A DNA stretch of 64,000 nucleotides, from positions 38,605,880 to 38,669,879 of the forward strand of contig CM060080.1 of assembly GCA_030533445.1 (NCBI GenBank), given 5' to 3'. Every line of letters begins with the position of its first letter. Position 1 is the first letter of the stretch. The DNA comes from Cyprinodon diabolis (taxonomy: Eukaryota > Chordata > Actinopteri > Cyprinodontiformes > Cyprinodontidae). Below are positions 37,887-48,601 of this stretch, one piece after another. The notes under the pieces were generated by a model. It did not search any database and had not been told where the DNA came from. It saw nothing but the letters and a program-made list of their open reading frames with translations. The position numbers and the translations under genes were made by a program.

Positions 37887-39628
37887 CATTAATTATCCTG
37901 TTTATTTACATTAACAGATGGAGAAACACTGACTTATCAAGCTCAAAAAGTAGTGAACTGTAAAGAAAACTCAAATGGTTCGGGTTCTCCAGCAGTATCA
38001 TGCACTATGAAAAATAAATGTAATCAAAATCAAACCAAAGATATGAAGATCGAAGTGATTTATGGTATGTATCAGTTTGTAATTTTATTTTAAACTTAGG
38101 ACCTAAAGATTACAATGTTTTATTAAAGAAAATTACATTTATTCCATACAGAATGTGAATGTAAATGTCTTTATTGTCCCAGAATAGGGAAATTCATTCT
38201 GCATTTAACACATCCGCTGCCATTGTGCGGCACACAGGGAGCAGTGTGGGGTTAAGGGTTTTGCTCAGGAACCCAGAGTGCAGGCTGTGGGGATCGAACC
38301 GGATACTTGCAACCTTTTCAGAGCACAAATGACCTGCTCTAACCACCAGGCCAACACTTACCCAATATATAATATTATATATCTATAACTTTATTAATTT
38401 TAATGATTCTAGATGATTAATTAATTTAGATAAATATAGGGTATGTGTGTACCCTTTATTTATCTGGTTAGATCTGTCTTTTTTTTTTTTTAAAGAAAGA
38501 TCTTGCCATAAATGGTAGCGGCACACAGACTTCCCAAATAAAAGTGAAATGACATGAAAAAACATTTAAGATAAAGTATTAGTAGAAAATAAGAACAAAC
38601 ATTTAACATTTTCTAGGAAGAGGGGGGTATGAAATGTGTAAAGTTGTCCAGCCATGTGATTTTAGTCCGCTGAGTTAGTCCAGCATCTATGCTGTTGGTC
38701 ACTTGCAGCTATTAGAGGGCAACAGTCTTCCTTCTGCTCGTAAGCTTTATGTTGCTAAGTAAAAGTTTTCCATCAGTACTTGTGACCCACCTACAAAAGT
38801 ACCAATATTAAAGTACGGGGCTTCCATGAAACTTCAGCAGCACCCTCATGTTATAGTTCATTAATGCAGTAAATAATGCAAAGCAACCCCAAATGAGTAA
38901 TGAGTTAATTTACTATACAGTACATTATCATACTTTTTCTTGGACAGAAGTATCTAGTTTCTCACTCGGTTACTGGTTTTGCAGAGTACTGTATTCTTCA
39001 TTCGCTGTAATTTATAATCATGAACATTGACACTACTAAACCTCTGAAATATATCACAATTTGTTTGAAAAACATCTTTGTATTTCACTTTTGAAAAGAA
39101 AAACACTTAATTCTGAAAATTCTCTATTATTCATTGTGAATTAACAGTGAACGATCCGTTCTGTGCACCGGAAGGTGACTGGAGCCAGACCAAAGCCGAT
39201 TTCACAGCAGAACTAAAATGCAGTAAAAAGGCTGGAAAACGAAAGCGAAAATGTTCATTAAAGTAAGATTTGAAATCTTTTCTTATTTTCACAAATTTAA
39301 TGAAAACTCTTCATGGTTTATTTCATTCATGAAAATGTATTGAAAGCTGCAGTTCTCAACAGAACAATTCTTTGTGTGTGTGTGTGAGTGTGTGGCCATG
39401 TCTTTGTTACCTGGTGGAGACAATTTCCCAGGAATATGCTACATTTTGGGAACTTATAGGTACTTATAGGTACTTGTGAGGACTAAAGACTGGTCCCCAT
39501 CAGGCGAAGTTCTGTTCTTGGGGTGGGGGTAAGGTTTAGATCCAAGGTGTGAATTGAGTTTAGGTTAGGTCTAGGGTATTTGCGTATTTGGGTATTTCTT
39601 AGTGGTTAGGCGTTAGACACTCTCTCAA

Positions 39629-39661
<33 letters not shown>

Positions 39662-42600
39662 ATCCCCCACCCAGTCCGACGACTAGGGCAGTTTGTTAGA
39701 GGATCAAAGGCATTGCATAGACCAGTGCACGTTTGTTGGTATCTCTCGGATCCATAGCCAAGCCAGTTTGTAAAACATGGAGAATTATGGTTAGGTTTAG
39801 AGTTAGGTGCAGGACTAGATTTAGGGTCAGGGCTAGGGTCAGGGCTAGGTTTAGGGTCAGGGCTAGGTTTAGGGTCAGGGCTAGGGTCAGGGCTGGGGTC
39901 AGGGCTAGGTTTAGGGTCAGGGCTGGGGTCAGGGCTAGGTTTAGGGTCAGGGCTAGGTTTAGAGTCAGGGCTAGGGTCAGGGCTGGGGTCAGGGCTAGGT
40001 TTAGGGTCAGGGCTAGGGTCAGGGCTAGGTTTAGGGTCAGGGCTAGGTTTAGGGTCAGGGCTAGGGTCAGGGCTGGGGTCAGGGCTAGGTTTAGGGTCAG
40101 GGCTAGGGTCAGGGCTGGGGTCAGGGCTAGGTTTAGGGTCAGGGCTAGGGTCAGGGCTGGGGTTAGGGCTAGGTTTAGGGTCAGGGCTAGGTTTAGGGTC
40201 AGGGCTAGGGTCAGGGCTGGGGTCAGGGCTAGGTTTAGGGTCAGGGCTAGGGTCAGGGCTGGGGTCAGGGCTAGGTTTAGGGTCAGGGCTAGGTTTAGGG
40301 TCAGGGCTAGGGTCAGGGCTGGGGTCAGGGCTAGGTTTAGGGTCAGGGCTAGGGTCAGGGCTAGGTTTAGGGTCAGGGCTAGGTTTAGGGTCAGGGCTAG
40401 GTTTAGGGTCAGGGCTAGGGTCAGGGCTGGGGTCAGGGCTAGGTTTAGGGTCAGGGCTAGGTTTAGGGTCAGGGCTAGGGTCAGGGCTGGGGTCAGGGCT
40501 AGGTTTAGGGTCAGGGCTAGGGTCAGAGTTAGGTTTAGGACAGCGGTCAGAGTTAGGTTTAAGGCAACGGTCAGGGTTAGTTTAGGGTTAGGGTTAGGGC
40601 AAGGGTCGCGGTTAGGCGATAGAAATTAGTGGGAAATTAATGGAAGTCAATGGAAAGTCCCCACAAGGATAGTGTGACAGAACAGGTGGGGGTGTACCTG
40701 TCTAGCCCTCAGAGTGAGGACCATTTTTCCAATTTCACCATCAGATTGAAGACCAGCCTTTGCAAGTGAGGACATTTTGCTGGTCCCCACAAGCTATTTT
40801 GCTAATGGTTAGGTTTAGGGCTTAGGTGTCTATAGGGTTAGGGTGATGTATGTATTGGTAATGGTTAGGTTTAGGGTTAGTTTTAGGGTTAGGGCATAGG
40901 AAGTCTGTGGATGTGCTTTACCTACAATGTGGAGCAGGTGTTTTCCAAAACCCACATGTGGGGACTTTCAGGTACATATGGGGACATTGCATTGGGTCCC
41001 CATATGGTAAAGTTCTGTCCTGTTAGGCAGTATTGGGAAAGTTCTCTTTCTACGTGAACTAGTTCAAAGTTTAGTTCACACATTTTAAAATGAACTAGTT
41101 CAGTTCATAGTTCATAATTCAAAATTTTGAACTAAGTTCACAGTTCCAAAAAAATGAACTAGTTCATAGTTCTTTTTTTATATATATATATTGCTCATTT
41201 ACACCATAGCCTACTGTAGAACCACAGACAGCAATTATTTTATCAGTTGTAACACTGAAACTGTGCGTCAGATTTCATCTTCATATCCAGTTTTGAATCC
41301 TTATCCAACCAGTGTTTACATTAGCATTGAGGGGACAGCATTTCCCCATTGTTGCTTTAACGCTTTGTTGCTGTCCATTCACTTCACACTAGTAGCAGCT
41401 GCAGCTTTCACCCCTACAGTATATTCTCAAAAACATCAGGAAAAATGTGCTGCTTGAATGGTCTTTTTTATGAGGAATTATTAAAAGAAAAACAGGAAAG
41501 TAGTCTTAAAGGTGCAAATGTTTTTTTAATTTTAATAATTTTTTCAATTTGAAATTCCATTTCAGTATATACTAAAAAGGAATCCTGGAATCCTGGAAAA
41601 TTATACCAGGCAGGTTTAACAAACAAGTTACATGAATAGTAAAACCCTCAACAACATTTTACTAACACAAACTGAGGGACCAGGCTGAGGTAGGAACTTA
41701 AGGTTACTGAAGTGCGGATTTTTTTACTGAAAGCCGGCGGGCAAAGTTTGCAGAGAAATGTAAGATTGTTTCCATCATCCTCACCGACCACCTGGTCATA
41801 AACCTGTTGTAAGTGATCATACTGCTGCTTTGTCGCCTCCATGCTGCTGTGGCTTCCACGCTGCATTTTGTTTCGATGACGCACGCGGCGGTAGGCTACG
41901 ACACTGGTAGCTGGTGTTGACAGATTGGGTGTTTTTCCCGCTACATATTAAGGCCTGTTTACGGTGTGATTTAGCCGGGGTTTCGCCTGGAGGGCTCTAT
42001 AGAAATCTGGCAACCTATTGAACGAATATGAACTGAGAGAGCGTGCCGTTCACAGACACCAGAATGAACGAGTTCACAATAAAGTTCATCAGGCAGTAAT
42101 GCAGTACGTTCAGTTAACGTTCACCCAAAATATGAACGAGTTCATGAACTTTCGTTCAATGAACGCGTTCAGGCACAACACTGCTGTTAGGTATGTGTTG
42201 GTAATTGTTAGGGTTATGGTAAGGTCTAGGTTAGGCCATATAATTTGAATGCAAGTCAATGAAGTGTCCCCATATGTCATGAAATCACAGCTGTGTCTGT
42301 GTGTGTGTGTGTTTGTGTATGTGTGTGTGTGTTGGGGGGGGGTTGTGTGTGTTAAACAGTTCCATTAACATTTTCATAATCCTTTCAGCTATGGTGTTGC
42401 AACTTGGGATGAGGAGGTTTCAGAATGTATTGAAGAGGACCTCAACAAAGTGCTGGAAAAAGCCAGAGTACGTGAACTTAACTTTCTATCACTGTTCAGA
42501 ACTGTTCATTTTGAAGAAGCTTACTAAGAACTTCAGTTATTTTTTCTAACATTAATAAAACTGTCCAATTAATAAAAGTTTTGACAAAAGATATTTAGTT

Positions 42601-43989
42601 TAAATTATTGTCATATCTGTCAGCTGGTTAAATGAGTTGCTGATGATCACACAATAATAACATTTTATCGTTCCTGTCTTGCAGATTAGTGACATTGGAC
42701 TTGGTGTATTGGAAGAAAATGCTGCAAAAGTACTTCGTGAGTTTGAGAATATCACTACGACATCAAAATTACCTGGTTATGCCAACTTGGAAGCATCGGT
42801 GGATGTAATTTCTACCATTGAAGATAAGTTACAAGGGCAAAACCAGATGAATAGAACATCAATTGAAGTGAGTGTCAAACCTCAATCATCTCTTAATAAT
42901 TCAAGAGCATTTAGATCTTGCTGGAGAACAGTAAACTGTAATATTTTGTTCAAAATATATTACAGTATTGTTCTTTTCCTCATTTCATTTTTTACCCAGC
43001 TTCTTTCTTATTGTTGAATCATGAACACTTAACTTTGGCCACTGTGACCCACAAGGCTTCTCTGGAGCCTCGTGGTTGAGTCACCGATGAGCTCTTGGGA
43101 GTAACTGAGTACTGTTGGGAAGGTTCACTGTTGTTCAACATTCAAAGCTTTAGATCACAGATTTTAATGACTGCTTCTCATCTGTTGGTGAATTTCTTCT
43201 GATAGTAATCAGGTGTGATGCTTTTGATGCTAAAGGTCTTTGCGGCTTCTCTGTTATCAGACACATTATTTTTAAGGGCTTCTTGGTTCTACAGGAAAGG
43301 CATTATTAATGGCAGCTTTTGAAAATAAGTTCAAAAACAACATGAGCTAAGGCATCTGAGGCCTAGGTTTATTGCTTATGAATCAGAAGTGGAAGCAAAT
43401 CATCAAACCAACAACACTGTCTTGTTATTTAAAAGTTAAACACGGTATTAGTAACAGAATTACACATAGCCTGCCATGACTTATACCTATGAATCCTCTC
43501 CCGCTGTTGTGGTATTGAAGGATGTAATCAGTTTTACCACACCAATCATCTCGTTATGATGAGAAAACGACTTTTTTATCTTTAAATAATGAGAAAATGT
43601 ATTTGTTTTCTTGAGAAAACTGTTGTGAAAAACTATCAGAGGGACACAACCGCTCTCAGCTTCCGTAATGTCACAATAGCAGGGAGTATTTAAATCTTTA
43701 TTGATGTGTGCTCTCCCTGAACTTTTGATTTTGTGCTATCTCTTCTGCTACATTTAAAGTTATGTCTCCATCTAGAAGCAATGAAATTCTCAAGATGATT
43801 TAGCTAAACTCAATTATTTCTAAAGCCAATGAATCTATAGGTCTCAAGGTGCCACACAATGGCAGCCCACTGCTCTGCTAGGGCATTGGTTAAATACAGA
43901 GAGTCAATTTCATTGCTCTGTACTTGTCAGTGTAGTGACAATGAAAGCTGGAAAATAAAAAAAAAGGTCTTCATCAAGTAGACCCATAA

Positions 43990-44070
<81 letters not shown>

Positions 44071-44890
44071 GAGTGGAACGGTTCACAAAATCCACAGTTC
44101 GGTTCGATTCACGGTTTCGTGGTCACGGTTTTCGGTTCGGTTCGATTCGGTATATGTTGATTGTTACACCGAAATCCCATAAAAATTTATGAAATTAATG
44201 AAAAAATCCCTCAAAAAATTAATGAATTGTAATTATTTTTAATGATCCGCGGAAACCCTGGATCATTTCCGTATGTTTTGCTGCTTTGAATTTAATCATA
44301 TTCGCGCATGCCCTCTACGATCTCCAAGGGACTCAGAGCGGAGCGGACGGGAGCCACAGTGGAGGCTGTAGGCTTTGCTTTGAGCAGCCGGTCTGGAGCG
44401 CAGCGAGGCGGAGCGGGGGTTGCTGACAGAGTATGAGGGATTTCGGGGTTAGCATGACATCATGGTCATGTTGCTGTTAGCATAAACAAAACGTGTTGCG
44501 CAATGCTTGCACACTGTTGCACTTTTATCCACAACTTTCTTTCCGCCGTCATCGTAGGTCACTCTAAATGCAAAGTGGTCCCATACAGCAGACCTATAAA
44601 GTGCTGCTGGCGCGTCTTCCAACTCCTGTTCTTTCCCACTCGCCATACCCACACAATTCTCCACAACAACTGATTTTTTTCCCTGCTACACCCGGCTAAG
44701 CTGCTTTGCTTCTTCTTCTTCTTGTTTACTACTGGTGGTTGGCTTTGGTCGCAGTACCGCCACCTTCTGAAGTGTAAACGCTTCGCCTATGAGAAAAAGG
44801 AGCAGCGCATGAACCGAACGAAACACATGCGAATCGAACCGAGACAGTCGAACCTAACGGTTCGGACGGTGTTCATAAATCGTCCCATCC

Positions 44891-44967
<77 letters not shown>

Positions 44968-47900
44968 TACCGTTCAAACGTTTGGGGTCACATTGAAATG
45001 TCCTTATTTTTAAAGGCAAAGCACTGTACTTTTCAATGAAGATAACTTTAAACTAGTCTTAAATTAAAAGAAATACACTCTATACATTGCTAATGTGGTA
45101 AATGACTATTCTAAATGCAAATGTCTGGTTTTTGGTGCAATATCTACATAGGTGTATAGAGGCTCATTTACAGCAACTATCACTCCAGTGTTCTAATGGT
45201 ACAGTGTGTTTGCTCATTGGCTCAGAAGGCTAATTGATGATTAGAAAACCCTTGTGCAATCATGTTCACACATCTGAAAACAGTTTAGCTCGTTACAGAA
45301 GCTACAAAACTGACCTTCCTTTGAGCAGATTGAGTTTCTGGAGCATCACATTTGTGGGGTCAATTAAACGCTCAAAATGGCCAGAAAAAGAGAACTTTCA
45401 TCTGAAACTCGACAGTCTATTCTTGTTCTTAGAAATGAAGGCTATTCCATGCCAGAAATTGCTAAGAAATTGCAGATTTCCTACAACGGTGTGTACTACT
45501 CCCTTCAGAGGACAGCACAAACAGGCTCTAACTAGAGTAGAAAAAGAAGTGGGAGGCCGCGTTGCACAACTGAGCAAGAAGATAAGTCTCTAGTTAGAGA
45601 AACAGACGCCTCACAGGTCCCTAACTGACATCTTCATTAAATAGTACCCGCAAAACACCAGTGTCAACATCTACAGTGAAGAGGCAGCTGCGGGATTCTG
45701 GGCTTCAGGGCAGAGTGGCAAAGAAAAAGCCATATCTGGGACTGGCCAATAAAAGATAAGATGGGCAAAAGAACACAGACATTGGACAGAGGAAGACTGG
45801 AAAAAAAGTGTTGTGGACGGAAGAATCCAAGTTTGAGGTGTTTGGATCACAAAGTAGAACGTTTGTGAGACGCAGAACAAATGAAAAGATGCTGGAAGAA
45901 TGGCTGACGCCATCTGTTAAGCATGGTGGAGGTAATGTGATGGTCTGGGGTTGCTTTGGTGCTGGTAAGGTGGGAGATTTGTACAGGGTAAAAGGGATTC
46001 TGAATAAGGAAGGCTATCACTCCATTTTGCAACACCATGCCATACCCAGCGGACGGCGCTTGATTGGAGCCAATTCCATCCTACAACAGGACAATGACCC
46101 TAAACACACCTCCAAATTGTGCAAGAACTATTTAGAGCAGAAGCAGGCAGCTGGTATTCTATCGGTAATGGAGCGGCCAGCGCAGTCACCAGATCTGAGC
46201 CCCATTGAGCTGCTGTGGGAGCAGCTTGACCGTATGGTTCGCAAGAAGTGCCCATCCAAACAATCCAACTGGTGGGAGCTGCTTCTGGAAGCGTGGGGAG
46301 CAATTTCTCCAGATTACCTCAACAAATTAACAGCTAGAATGCCAAAGGTCTGCAATGCTGGGATTGCTGCAAATGGAGGATTCTTTGACGAAAGCAAAGT
46401 TTGATGTCAAATAAATGCTTTTATTTCAATTACAAATCATTATTTCTAAACTTGTCAATGTCTTTACTCTATTTTTTATTCATTTCACAACGTATGGTGG
46501 TGAATAAATGTGACTTTTCAGGAAAACACAAAATTGTTTGGGTGACACCAAACTGTTGAACGGTAGTGTATGTACAATGCTTGTTATATATCACAGATAT
46601 ATTTAAAATAATGACATGAAATTATGTTTTTTTTTTTGCTTTTAGGATTTTATAATCTCATCCAGTCATCTGCTGAATAAGAGTCTTGAAAGCTCATGGA
46701 ATGCAACTCCTCCTGAGAACAAGTCATCAACAGTTGCTGAGACCTACATGATTGCTGTTGAGAAATTCATTAAGAGATCAAACATAACGAATATACCAAA
46801 GGAAAATCTGATAGTGGATGTTTGTAACAAGAGTGCGGAAACCTGTTCAGTGTCTAGTTTCGATGTCACGATTTCTATTTCAAATGCTGGTGAAGTTAAA
46901 ACAGCTACATTTAGAAACCTGCAGAACTATTTGCCCTATAACAAAAACGAATTCGAGCCTAACAGTATTGTGGTTTCCGCAACTGCAGAAAACAAAAGTG
47001 TCGATCATATTACCATTGAATTTAAACTGATCAACCCAAGACCTCGCAACGTTGAGTTAAAGTGTGTGTTTTGGAACACTAAGCTTAAAGGGTGGTCAAC
47101 GGAGGGATGTGAATGGCAGGGGCCATTCAAGGAGAGCAGCTGCGTCTGTAAACATCTTTCCTCATTTTCCATTCTAATGTCCAAGAAGCCCCTGGACGTC
47201 CCTGGCTTAACCTATGTAACCTATGCAGCTTTGTCAGTGTCAGTGTTGTCCCTCATCATCAACCTCGCGATAGAGTTCATTGTCTGGAGCGACGTTGTCA
47301 AGACAAGCACTTCATATTTACGCCACACTGCCCATGTGAACATTTCTCTGTGTTTGCTCATTGCTGACCTTTGCTTTTTGGCATCTTCTCAGCCAAAGGG
47401 GATTTCAGACCTCTGGTGTCGGACCTCCGTGGTCCTGAAGCATTTTTGCTTTCTGGCCATGTTCTTTTGGATGTTTTGTCTGAGCGCCACACTCCTTCAT
47501 CGAGCAGTCTTTTTGTTCCACAAGGTGAGCAAGAAAAACTACCTCAGGTTCTCGTTACTGATCGGCTATGTTTGCCCCTTGCTTATTGTCTTTATCACGT
47601 TTCTCACCTACAATGGTGGAGCGGAGGACATGTACTACTCAAAAGACTCCTGCTGGCTGGTTTATGCCGGACTTTTTAAGGGAAGCATTTTCACATTCAT
47701 CATTCCAGTCGGAGTGATTGTTTTCATCAACATTTTCTCGATGGCTGTGGTTATCATGAAGCTCATAAGCCACCACGCAGAAATCAGCAAAAAAACTGAT
47801 ATTTCAGCAGAGGAGGAGAAAGCGGCTGCCAAAACGGTGCTTAGAACCGTTGTCCTCCTGACCCCGATCTTTGGCATGACGTGGATCTTTGGATTTGCCA

Positions 47901-48351
47901 TGCTGGCTCTTGATCTCACAAGCGGAGACATAGCTTACGCAGTCAACTACATCTTTAACCTGCTAAATGGCTTCCAGGTAGAGTTCAGATGATATATGCA
48001 ATTTAAGAACTTAACAAGGAGTATTTTCTGTAATAGTTAATTCTTTAAATTGCAGGGTTTTTTCATTTTGTTGACCACCTGCTTGGGAGACAAGATGGTA
48101 AGTTAACAGAAATGGTAGGACCCCATATGTTTAGATTTAGCATCAATAAATCTTTTCACTGTACTTTCTGCAGACCTGTGAAGCTCTACAGAGGTACCTA
48201 AAGAAAGTAGGTGTTCATCCAATACTATTGCAAGTTTGCAAACTACCATTATTTTTTTGTTAATGTCTATCTGGTTTCTTCTAAGCCCCAGTCTCCAGAA
48301 TCCAGTGTCAGTGAGAGCTCCACTAAGCTGGAATCAACAGTGAAGAAATAA
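27317..48351 (+). CDS. Adhesion G protein-coupled receptor, subfamily F (ADGRF5/ADGRF3-like)
   Basis: A plasma-membrane adhesion GPCR. Coding exons: 27317-27364 (exon begins 27310), 27440-27452, 28577-28705, 28812-28930, 29051-29157, 29246-29304, 29392-29516, 32828-33043, 35537-35776, 37918-38064, 39148-39262, 42389-42467, 42685-42867, 46646-47977, 48056-48097, 48174-48206 and 48286-48351 (TAA). All joins agree in phase except 28930 to 29051. Domains in order: signal peptide ([16 protein letters not shown]); Cys-rich [10 protein letters not shown] module; SEA domain with GFSIGSIV; Ig-like domains ending GVYICLF and spanning VEWTEG; hormone-receptor-like CAPEGDW...C...C; GAIN domain with GPS; seven helices. 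Cleavage is expected in HLS, leaving SSFSILMS as tethered agonist, very close to that of ADGRF5. Introns are crowded with transposons. Subfamily is firm; F5 against F3 is not settled. Confidence 0.9.
27440..27452 (+). CDS. 13-nt micro-exon of the adhesion GPCR gene
   Basis: The sequence 'gctgcagaagcag' lies between a pyrimidine-rich acceptor (ttttcctttacag) and a 'gtaaag' donor. It encodes A-A-E-A plus one base and joins in phase to both neighbours, linking the signal peptide to RSNQMYY. The call rests only on splice sites and phase. Confidence 0.6.
27695..28166. mobile_element. hAT MITE with exact 8-bp target duplication
   Basis: The ends 'caggggtcttcaa' and 'ttgaagacctccg' are inverted repeats. 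'Ctctatag' is duplicated at 27687-27694 and 28167-28174. At 472 bp, with 'gaccccc' motifs near both ends and no coding content, it is a typical nonautonomous hAT in a receptor intron. Confidence 0.85.
30121..30330 (-). repeat. tRNA-derived SINE ('gcctagtggttagagcag' head), copy 1
   Basis: On the minus strand the head reads 'tggcctagtggttagagcag' (A box), followed by a B-box-like region, a 'gcacacaatggcag' body and a tail with 'aataaag'-type sequence. A second copy with 'ggttcgatcccc' preserved is at 38155-38358. This copy interrupts Tc1 transposase sequence, so it is younger than that Tc1. Confidence 0.7.
30920..31870. repeat. Insertion in Tc1 relic with CAG-GA-rich degenerate minisatellite
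   Basis: This block separates the EN motif region of the Tc1 transposase from its C-terminus. It contains degenerate 'gacaggatccaga/caggcagga' units (about 31200-31450) and then purine-rich sequence ending in 'gcagatcatgacag'. A similar 'agatcatgacag' end is found near 34710. The element family is not recognised. The 219-codon frame across it is chance. Confidence 0.4.
33830..34110. repeat. Imperfect repeats of 'taacttacacataa' in both orientations
   Basis: Motifs such as 'acaagttactcata' and 'tatgagtaactta' alternate in both orientations, and 'gcgtatgctggcatac' is itself near-palindromic. The stretch could fold into several hairpins. No element ends were identified. The intron around it (33044-35536) shows no gene. 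Confidence 0.45.
35806..37050. repeat. 1.2-kb (GTAT)n microsatellite with GTAC variants
   Basis: A tetranucleotide array in which 'gtatgtatgtac' forms a frequent 12-base higher unit. It lies 30 bases inside the intron after exon 35537-35776. Between about 36680 and 36735 the orientation flips ('cgtacgtacatacgtacgta'), a local inversion or palindrome. Long open frames on both strands arise because the unit contains no stop codon; they are not genes. Confidence 0.97.
37057..37850 (+). mobile_element. Internally deleted Tc1-like element
   Basis: The left end 'cagtgaatcaaataagcatt' then 'tgaacgtcctgc' pairs with right-end 'gcaggatgttcaaatactg'. From the ATG at 37351 the transposase starts MAKTK and then shifts frame. 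The shifted frame reads [32 protein letters not shown] and [10 protein letters not shown]. It jumps directly to [14 protein letters not shown], so most of the catalytic domain is deleted. It abuts the GTAT array and is followed by a (TA)n run (37856-37880). Confidence 0.75.
38155..38358 (-). repeat. tRNA-derived SINE ('gcctggtggttagagcag' head), copy 2
   Basis: The minus strand has A box 'tggtggttagagcagg' and B box 'ggttcgatcccc', then 'cacactgctccctgtgtgcc' and a tail ending 'gggacaataaagacatttac'. It is the same family and orientation as 30121-30330. The rest of intron 38065-39147 shows nothing recognisable. Confidence 0.75.
39636..39661. repeat. Poly-C tract
   Basis: An unbroken run of C begins around 39630 and is followed by 'catcccccaccc'. 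It lies at the left edge of the telomere-like minisatellite region. Homopolymers of this kind are often mis-sized in assemblies. Confidence 0.85.
39788..40605 (+). repeat. Telomere-like hexamer minisatellite (AGGGTC/AGGGCT/AGGTTT units)
   Basis: Units are multiples of six bases: 'agggtc', 'agggct', 'aggttt' and 'ggggtc', arranged in 12- and 18-base higher units. All are one or two changes from TTAGGG, and true 'ttagggttaggg' occurs near 40585-40600. The G-rich strand could form G-quadruplexes. The 298-codon Arg-Val-Arg frame across it is a by-product of the repeat. Flanking sequence (39400-39560, 40640-41027, 42184-42300) has repeated 'gtccccac' and 'ggttaggtttaggg' motifs. Confidence 0.95.
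41028..42183 (-). mobile_element. hAT transposon with BED-finger remnant and exact 8-bp duplication
   Basis: The element is 1,156 bp, flanked by 'ctgttagg' at 41020-41027 and 42184-42191. The ends are 'cagtattggg' and '...caacactg'. 'Gaactagttca' and 'gaacgagttca' motifs crowd both subterminal regions. On the minus strand, [20 protein letters not shown] and FLCKLCPP (41650-41845) resemble the N-terminal BED zinc finger of hAT transposases. The catalytic part is missing. The insertion splits the telomere-like satellite's flank. Confidence 0.8.
42295..42350. repeat. (TG)n microsatellite
   Basis: About 55 bases of 'tg' repeat with a G run lie 38 bases upstream of exon 42389-42467 of the receptor gene. 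Confidence 0.9.
42868..43993. other. Receptor intron stretch without recognised content
   Basis: This is moderately AT-rich sequence between the 42685-42867 exon and the (TA)n arrays. No splice-framed exon, RNA or element ends were identified. Confidence 0.5.
43994..44067. repeat. (TA)n microsatellite, left array
   Basis: About 74 bases of perfect 'ta' repeat abut the left end of a hAT element. A matching array of about 69 bases abuts the element's right end (44894-44962), consistent with one array split by the insertion. Confidence 0.95.
44068..44893 (-). mobile_element. hAT element with BED zinc-finger fragment, inside a (TA)n array
   Basis: The ends 'taggagtggaacggtt' and (inverted) 'tagggatgggacgatt' match the ends of ZBED-type hAT elements. 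'Cggttcggttcgattc' motifs are repeated inside. The minus strand 44449-44664 encodes [17 protein letters not shown] and [16 protein letters not shown], a recognisable BED finger (Trp, Phe, then C-x2-C), truncated after it. The catalytic region is absent. Confidence 0.75.
44894..44962. repeat. (TA)n microsatellite, right array
   Basis: About 69 bases of 'ta' repeat lie between the hAT element and the next Tc1-like element. Confidence 0.95.
44963..46568 (+). mobile_element. Tc1-like element with 'CACTACCGTTCAA' ends and broken transposase
   Basis: The left end 'cactaccgttcaaacgtttg' pairs with the right end 'caaactgttgaacggtagtg', followed by TA. A start at 45378 gives [20 protein letters not shown] and [14 protein letters not shown], then an in-frame stop near 45532. 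Further stops and shifts follow. The rest, from 45808, is open to 46404 (198 codons), with [41 protein letters not shown] and [11 protein letters not shown]. The catalytic residues of the C-terminal half are therefore kept, but the N-terminus is broken. Confidence 0.85.
46646..47977 (+). CDS. Adhesion GPCR exon encoding GAIN end, GPS and seven-helix domain
   Basis: This is the largest exon of the receptor gene. Its first third encodes the C-terminal GAIN region with many N-glycosylation sequons. The GPS is at about 47063-47180: CVFWN..., the two Trp, GCEW, CVCKHLS, and cleavage before Ser at 47159. Seven hydrophobic helices follow from [20 protein letters not shown] to [14 protein letters not shown]. 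It includes the family-B2 features H(V)[13 protein letters not shown], an extracellular-loop CWL with its partner Cys, and GMTWIFG in helix 6. The last helix continues in exon 48056-48097 (GFFILLTTC). The exon is fully open and begins only 77 bases after a Tc1 relic. Confidence 0.92.
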
Positions 48352-48601
48352 ACCAAGGCCATCATGTACCTTTACTCTTCTCTATGATTGATCATTATTA
48401 TTTGTACTTAAGTATGTATACATGTATTCTGTATATTCTTTTTTGGTTAGCTTTGATTAGACAAATGTCAAGCCTGCTCAAAGTAACATTGCAACACTAT
48501 CGTATAAGAAGTGAAAAATCACTGCACATTACACCTTGCAGAAATTATGTTAAAAACTGTTTTTGTTAAAGCATACTGCAAACTAAGTCTGCTGGATGGT
48601 T

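Noticed and set aside
40560..40610. True interstitial telomere from a chromosome fusion
   Set aside because: Only a few exact TTAGGG units occur. Most of the array is variant hexamers, and the flanks are a dispersed fish minisatellite.
39733..40629. 298-codon Arg-Val-Arg-Ala frame
   Set aside because: It arises from the six-base telomere-like minisatellite. There is no splice or start context and composition is purely repetitive.
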